Part shown: positions 5,187-8,298 of the stretch, piece after piece
Numbering within the stretch: position 1 is the stretch's first letter
Layout: each line of letters starts with the position of its first letter
DNA from: Cyanobacteria bacterium UBA9579
Lineage (GTDB): Bacteria > Cyanobacteriota > Vampirovibrionia > Gastranaerophilales > UBA9579
Length of the DNA stretch: 8,298 bases
Direction of reading: 5' to 3'
Assembly (NCBI GenBank): GCA_003499585.1
Contig: DNSU01000031.1
Coordinates: 313-8,610 of the forward strand
The notes under the pieces: model-generated
Database searches by the model: none
The model's input: the letters and a program-made list of their open reading frames with translations, nothing else
What the model was told of the DNA's origin: nothing
Made by a program: the position numbers and the translations under genes

Positions 5187-8138
5187 CTAATTATTTTGTT
5201 CCAGCGGTAGCGCGAACCAGAAGGTTGTTCCCTGTTCTTCTACTGATTCAAAATCTATACAGCCTTTGTGTAATTCAACCAGTTTTTTCGTCAGCACCAG
5301 ACCTAAGCCTGTTCCTTCCTGTTTTCTGGCATAAGAGGAATCTAGTTGCCTGAATTGTAGGAATATCTTGTCTCTGTTTTTTTGTGAGATACCAATCCCT
5401 GTGTCTTTGACTTCTACTTTTAAGTGATTATTCTCAAGACTTGTTTTCACAGAAACTTTGCCATTATCCATAGTAAATTTTATAGCATTACTTAAAAGAT
5501 TATATATTATTTGTTTAAATCTGAGTATATCAGCGCTTACTTCTATATTAACAAGTTCTAATTCAATATTAATACTTTTCTTACTTATCATATCATCTAA
5601 TATAATTAGAGATTCTTTTATTACATCTCTGGTATTAAACTTTTCATAATATAGCTTCATATTTCCTGATTCTACCTTGGATAGATCAAGAATATCATTG
5701 ACTAACCTTAAAAGATGTTTTCCGCTAACAGCAATATTGTTTAAATATTGAGTTTGTTTATCAGATAAGTCCCCATAATTTCCGCCTGATAACATTTCAG
5801 AAAAACCTATAATTGCATTTAATGGGGTTCTAAACTCGTGGGACATGTTGGCCAGGAATTCACTCTTTAATCTTGTGGCTTCTTGAGTCTGTGTATATAA
5901 ACTCGCCTGGCTAATTGCAATTGAGACCTGATCGGCAATAGCCATTAGAAGATCAGCTTCTTCATCTGTCCATTGTCTATAATTAGTGTATTCAGAAAGA
6001 AAAATCCCACCCCAAACTTCCTCGCCTCTTTTAATTGGAACTCCTATAATAGATTTTATTCCGCCATGCTTATATGTTTGTCTAAAATAATCCGGCGTAT
6101 CAGACTTATCAACATCGTCAAAAGCCAGATTGCTACCTGTTTTACTTAACTGTTCAATCCAATAGGCCCTTGTTTTATCAATTAACGGACAATTAACAAG
6201 ATCATTTAAAGCCTCATCAGTCTTATATTCTGCTAGAATAGCGGTGTTTCTGATCTCTCCTCTAAAATCACCAATAGCTACTCTTTCTGTTTTGAATATT
6301 CTTGCAATTTCATTGCAAATATTGCTAAGAACCACATCAACATCCAGAGAACTCCTAATGCTTGTAATTCCTTTTCTTAAGGACTTTTCTCTTTCGGCTT
6401 GCATTTTAGTTTTTGAAAATAATTCAGCCTGTTGAATTGCAATATATATCTGGTGTGTAATAGTTTCAAGCAGACTGATTTCTTCTTCTGTCCAATTTCT
6501 GTGATTATCAGCCATTAATAATCCTATTGCGCCCCAAACCTTGTCATCTTTTCTTATCGGTGAGGCAATTATGGATTTTACGCCCATTAATTCGTATAAT
6601 TCACGCAAATAATCAGGTATATCTGCTGTGTATATGTTATCAACAACAAAGCAATGACCTTGCAGGTAATAGTTTTGCACTATATGCTTTGATGCTTTCT
6701 GGGTTAAAATATCCTGTAATCCTGTTATTGTATCTTTAGCCTTGAATTCTTTCCTTACTTTCCACTCTATTTGCTCATTTTTTCCAATAAATTCAACTAT
6801 ATTAGCACTGTCAACATTAAACATTTTTGCTATTTCATCGCAAATTATCTGTAATGTATCCTCGATATCAAGGGTACTTCTAATGGTGCTGATGATTTTT
6901 CTTAAAGATCTTTCTCTATCAGCCTGTCTTTTAGTTGTAATATAAAATTCTGCCTGCTGAATGGCAAGATAAACCTGGTCTGTTATTGTTTCAATAAGGT
7001 TTATTTCGTCTTCAGTCCAGTTTCTGAACTCTTTTATTTTTACTAAAACTATGGTACCCCAAACTTTATCACCTTTTTTAATAGGAGATGCCAGAACTGA
7101 TTTGCCCCCTATTAACTCATATGTCTGTCTGAAATAATCAGGGGCATTATGCTTATTAACATTATTAATGCCTATAGTTGTTCCCTTAACTAAATTTTCA
7201 CCCCAATATTCAGAAAATCTCTTATCAAAAGTGATATCGCTGGACATTGTTATTGTTTCATCGGTTATGTGTTCTCTTCTGGTTATACAGTTTATGTAAT
7301 CACCTTCACCCGGATACTCTACAATTATAGTTCTTTCTACATCAAAGAGTATGGCCACTTCTTCACAAATTATTTTTAAAATTTCATCGATATCAAAAGT
7401 ACTTCTGATGGTACTGATGATTTTTCTAAGGAACTTTTCTCTATCTGCCTGCTTTTTGGTAGTTGAGTAAAGTTCAGCTTGTTTTATAGCAATAGCTATC
7501 TGGCTTCCTATGTCTTTTAATATCTCTATATGGGTTTCATTCCAATGTCTTACATTTTGTATCTGATGCACTGAAAAAATGCCAAGTACTTCCTTTTTAT
7601 GAATAATTGGCATTATTATGGCTGATTTAGTGCCGTATAACTTGTAAAAACTCTTTTGGACAGTACCAAGCCGCTCTATTTCAATATCATCTATTATAAC
7701 AGGCGCATTATCTACAGTTACTCTTTCGTACCATTCCCGGGATTTATTTATTATTAATTCGTGATCTATAATTGATGCAAAATTTTCATCTAACCTGAAT
7801 TCACTTTTAGAATCAAATTTGCCTGTTTCTCTGTTAAATAAAGCTATTAAACACCTATCAACCTTGAGCAGCTTGCCAACTTCTTCAACAGTAGTGTGAA
7901 GAACCTCCTCTAAGTCCAGAGATTCCCTGATACAGTTTATTATCCATCTGACAATTCTTTCACGTTCTTGTTGTTCGAAAATTTTGTTAATATACTCAGT
8001 AATATTCTCTTCTTCCGGGATAAGATTTTTCCCATTTAAAGTCAGAACTTCCTTTTTTTCAATAGAAGTTCCTTCCTGCTCTTTTAATTCCTCAACTTTT
8101 TGAGAAATTTGTTTTAAAGTTTCTAATAATTTCTGCAT
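5187..8138 (-). CDS. Soluble sensor histidine kinase with four tandem GAF domains
   Basis: This is a 983-residue cytosolic histidine kinase. Residues 1-60 form a charged helical, probably coiled-coil start. Four GAF domains follow at about 68-221, 239-394, 413-570 and 588-746. Each is preceded by a helical linker (RERIVRWI at 59, REKFLRKI at 233, RERSLRKI at 408, REKSLRKG at 583). HisKA has the phospho-acceptor H767 in SHEFRTPLN. HATPase_c shows the N box N880/N884, G1 DTGIG (912-916), the F box F926 and G2 GTGLGL (942-947), so all catalytic marks are intact. There is no transmembrane segment, PAS or receiver domain. No Cys-His pair of the bilin-binding type occurs in any GAF domain, so the signal is unknown. 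The start is supported by GGAAA 5 bases before the ATG, a consensus -10 upstream and an N-terminal helix. The cognate regulator is not in the window. Confidence 0.93.
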   Translation of the reverse strand: MQKLLETLKQISQKVEELKEQEGTSIEKKEVLTLNGKNLIPEEENITEYINKIFEQQERERIVRWIINCIRESLDLEEVLHTTVEEVGKLLKVDRCLIALFNRETGKFDSKSEFRLDENFASIIDHELIINKSREWYERVTVDNAPVIIDDIEIERLGTVQKSFYKLYGTKSAIIMPIIHKKEVLGIFSVHQIQNVRHWNETHIEILKDIGSQIAIAIKQAELYSTTKKQADREKFLRKIISTIRSTFDIDEILKIICEEVAILFDVERTIIVEYPGEGDYINCITRREHITDETITMSSDITFDKRFSEYWGENLVKGTTIGINNVNKHNAPDYFRQTYELIGGKSVLASPIKKGDKVWGTIVLVKIKEFRNWTEDEINLIETITDQVYLAIQQAEFYITTKRQADRERSLRKIISTIRSTLDIEDTLQIICDEIAKMFNVDSANIVEFIGKNEQIEWKVRKEFKAKDTITGLQDILTQKASKHIVQNYYLQGHCFVVDNIYTADIPDYLRELYELMGVKSIIASPIRKDDKVWGAIGLLMADNHRNWTEEEISLLETITHQIYIAIQQAELFSKTKMQAEREKSLRKGITSIRSSLDVDVVLSNICNEIARIFKTERVAIGDFRGEIRNTAILAEYKTDEALNDLVNCPLIDKTRAYWIEQLSKTGSNLAFDDVDKSDTPDYFRQTYKHGGIKSIIGVPIKRGEEVWGGIFLSEYTNYRQWTDEEADLLMAIADQVSIAISQASLYTQTQEATRLKSEFLANMSHEFRTPLNAIIGFSEMLSGGNYGDLSDKQTQYLNNIAVSGKHLLRLVNDILDLSKVESGNMKLYYEKFNTRDVIKESLIILDDMISKKSINIELELVNIEVSADILRFKQIIYNLLSNAIKFTMDNGKVSVKTSLENNHLKVEVKDTGIGISQKNRDKIFLQFRQLDSSYARKQEGTGLGLVLTKKLVELHKGCIDFESVEEQGTTFWFALPLEQNN
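5820..7440 (-). repeat. Tandem GAF-linker repeat within the kinase gene (525-base period)
   Basis: The GAF2-4 units recur every 175 codons. On the plus strand GATGATTTTT at 6891 recurs at 7416, exactly 525 bases away, within a longer block of high DNA identity covering the linker. The related but more diverged block lies near 6366, again 525 bases away. Proteins show the same blocks: NAPDYFRQTY, DIPDYLRELY and DTPDYFRQTY, then SPIKKGDKVWG, SPIRKDDKVWG and VPIKRGEEVWG. GAF1 is much more diverged. This indicates internal duplication of one ancestral linker-GAF unit. Boundaries are approximate. Confidence 0.75.
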
Positions 8139-8164
8139 TTTTATTTCCAGATAAAGGTGAAAAT

Positions 8165-8192
8165 ATTATAGTTATTTTAAATAACTTATAAA
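8165..8192 (-). promoter_or_regulatory. Promoter of the GAF histidine kinase with palindrome in its spacer
   Basis: On the minus strand a perfect -10 box TATAAT (8170-8165) lies 16 bases after TTTATA (8192-8187, 4 of 6 to the -35 consensus). Transcription would begin near 8158, giving a leader of about 20 bases carrying the GGAAA ribosome binding site. The 16-base spacer is almost exactly filled by the palindrome at 8170-8186, a classical position for a repressor site. Confidence 0.5.
8170..8186. promoter_or_regulatory. Palindrome, candidate operator 1 of the kinase promoter
   Basis: AGTTATTT and AAATAACT are perfect 8-base inverted arms around one central base. The site sits between the -35 and -10 boxes of the kinase promoter, so a bound protein would block RNA polymerase. 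A close variant occurs at 8206-8221. The low base complexity means chance cannot be excluded. Confidence 0.35.
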
Positions 8193-8205
8193 TCTAAATT
8201 ACAAA

Positions 8206-8221
8206 TTATTTTAAAATAACT
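8206..8221. promoter_or_regulatory. Palindrome, candidate operator 2, variant of operator 1
   Basis: TTATTTTAAAATAA (8206-8219) is perfectly self-complementary. With two flanking bases it reads AGTTATTTTAAAATAA on the minus strand, differing from the downstream site only by one extra T in the centre. The centres are about 34 bases apart, near three helical turns, so the two could be bound on the same DNA face. This is inference only. Confidence 0.3.
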
Positions 8222-8280
8222 ATTCAGATTTTGCAAAACATTTGAATAATTCAATTTTAATTTAACTTAATACATCGTCA

Positions 8281-8298
8281 ATTAGACAGTTGTCTAAT
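8281..8298. promoter_or_regulatory. 18-bp operator-like palindrome at the window edge
   Basis: ATTAGACAGTTGTCTAAT has perfect 8-base arms (ATTAGACA / TGTCTAAT) around a 2-base centre. Mixed base content makes this much less likely by chance than the AT-only palindromes nearby. Its size and symmetry suit a dimeric TetR- or MarR-type repressor. It could control a divergent gene starting beyond the right edge. It lies about 120 bases upstream of the kinase transcription start and is less likely to control that promoter directly. Confidence 0.45.

Noticed and set aside
5156..5196. Possible terminator between the converging antiporter and kinase genes: TAGC-TTC-GCTA inside AAATAAT/ATTATTT arms
   Set aside because: The inner stem is only 4 bp, the outer one is AT-only, and the interior loop is very uneven (15 against 3 bases). 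The pairing also overlaps the kinase stop codon. It is too weak to call.
5171..6945. Several plus-strand frames of 60-70 codons opposite the kinase gene
   Set aside because: They are antisense shadows of the kinase reading frame, two of them over the repeated linker segments. They have no ribosome binding sites and no recognisable protein features.
5187..8138. Phytochrome- or cyanobacteriochrome-type photosensor
   Set aside because: No Cys-His chromophore pair occurs in any of the four GAF domains. The only adjacent pair is His-Cys (495-496) in GAF3, the wrong order.
1..8298. CRISPR array, tRNA, rRNA, transposon or phage genes
   Set aside because: There is no regularly spaced short repeat, no cloverleaf-like sequence and no transposase or integrase motif. 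The only periodic repeat is the coding GAF duplication.

Overview
This is an AT-rich window (roughly one third G+C by eye) of bacterial chromosomal character. It holds five protein genes and one very small candidate gene, with no sign of phage, transposon, CRISPR, tRNA or rRNA. The organism cannot be named from sequence alone. Low G+C, Shine-Dalgarno-type starts, a lipid-linked-sugar glycosyltransferase pair and a soluble kinase with four GAF domains would fit an uncultured low-GC lineage such as the non-photosynthetic relatives of cyanobacteria (Melainabacteria/Vampirovibrionia). That placement is inference.

Left part (1-2307, + strand): the 3' portion of a multi-spanning GT39/ArnT-type glycosyltransferase runs in from the left edge. 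Seven bases after it comes a soluble GT2 enzyme of the polyprenyl-phosphate sugar synthase (DPM1-like) type. The likely logic is that GT2 loads a sugar onto a polyprenyl phosphate and the GT-C enzyme transfers it to a cell-envelope acceptor.

Middle (2308-3175): a 9-bp hairpin lies between the glycosyltransferases and a compact minus-strand unit. That unit comprises a possible promoter, a strong ribosome binding site, an 18-codon ORF encoding an almost purely hydrophobic peptide, and then the hairpin followed by TTTT. It is the most novel item here. Next is a minus-strand YetF/DUF421 membrane protein with a clear ribosome binding site. Its promoter region is shared divergently with the following gene.

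Right part (3179-8138): a complete Kef-type CPA2 cation:proton antiporter (membrane domain, then TrkA-N and TrkA-C) on the + strand converges, 31 bases apart, on a large minus-strand histidine kinase. The kinase has an N-terminal coiled coil, four tandem GAF domains with a near-constant 175-residue period, and HisKA plus HATPase_c. It has no transmembrane segment, no receiver domain, and no response regulator in the window.

Right edge (8139-8298): the kinase promoter region is dense in palindromes. One fills the spacer between its -35 and -10 boxes, a related one lies 34 bases upstream, and an 18-bp operator-like palindrome ends exactly at the window edge, possibly belonging to a divergent gene outside the window.
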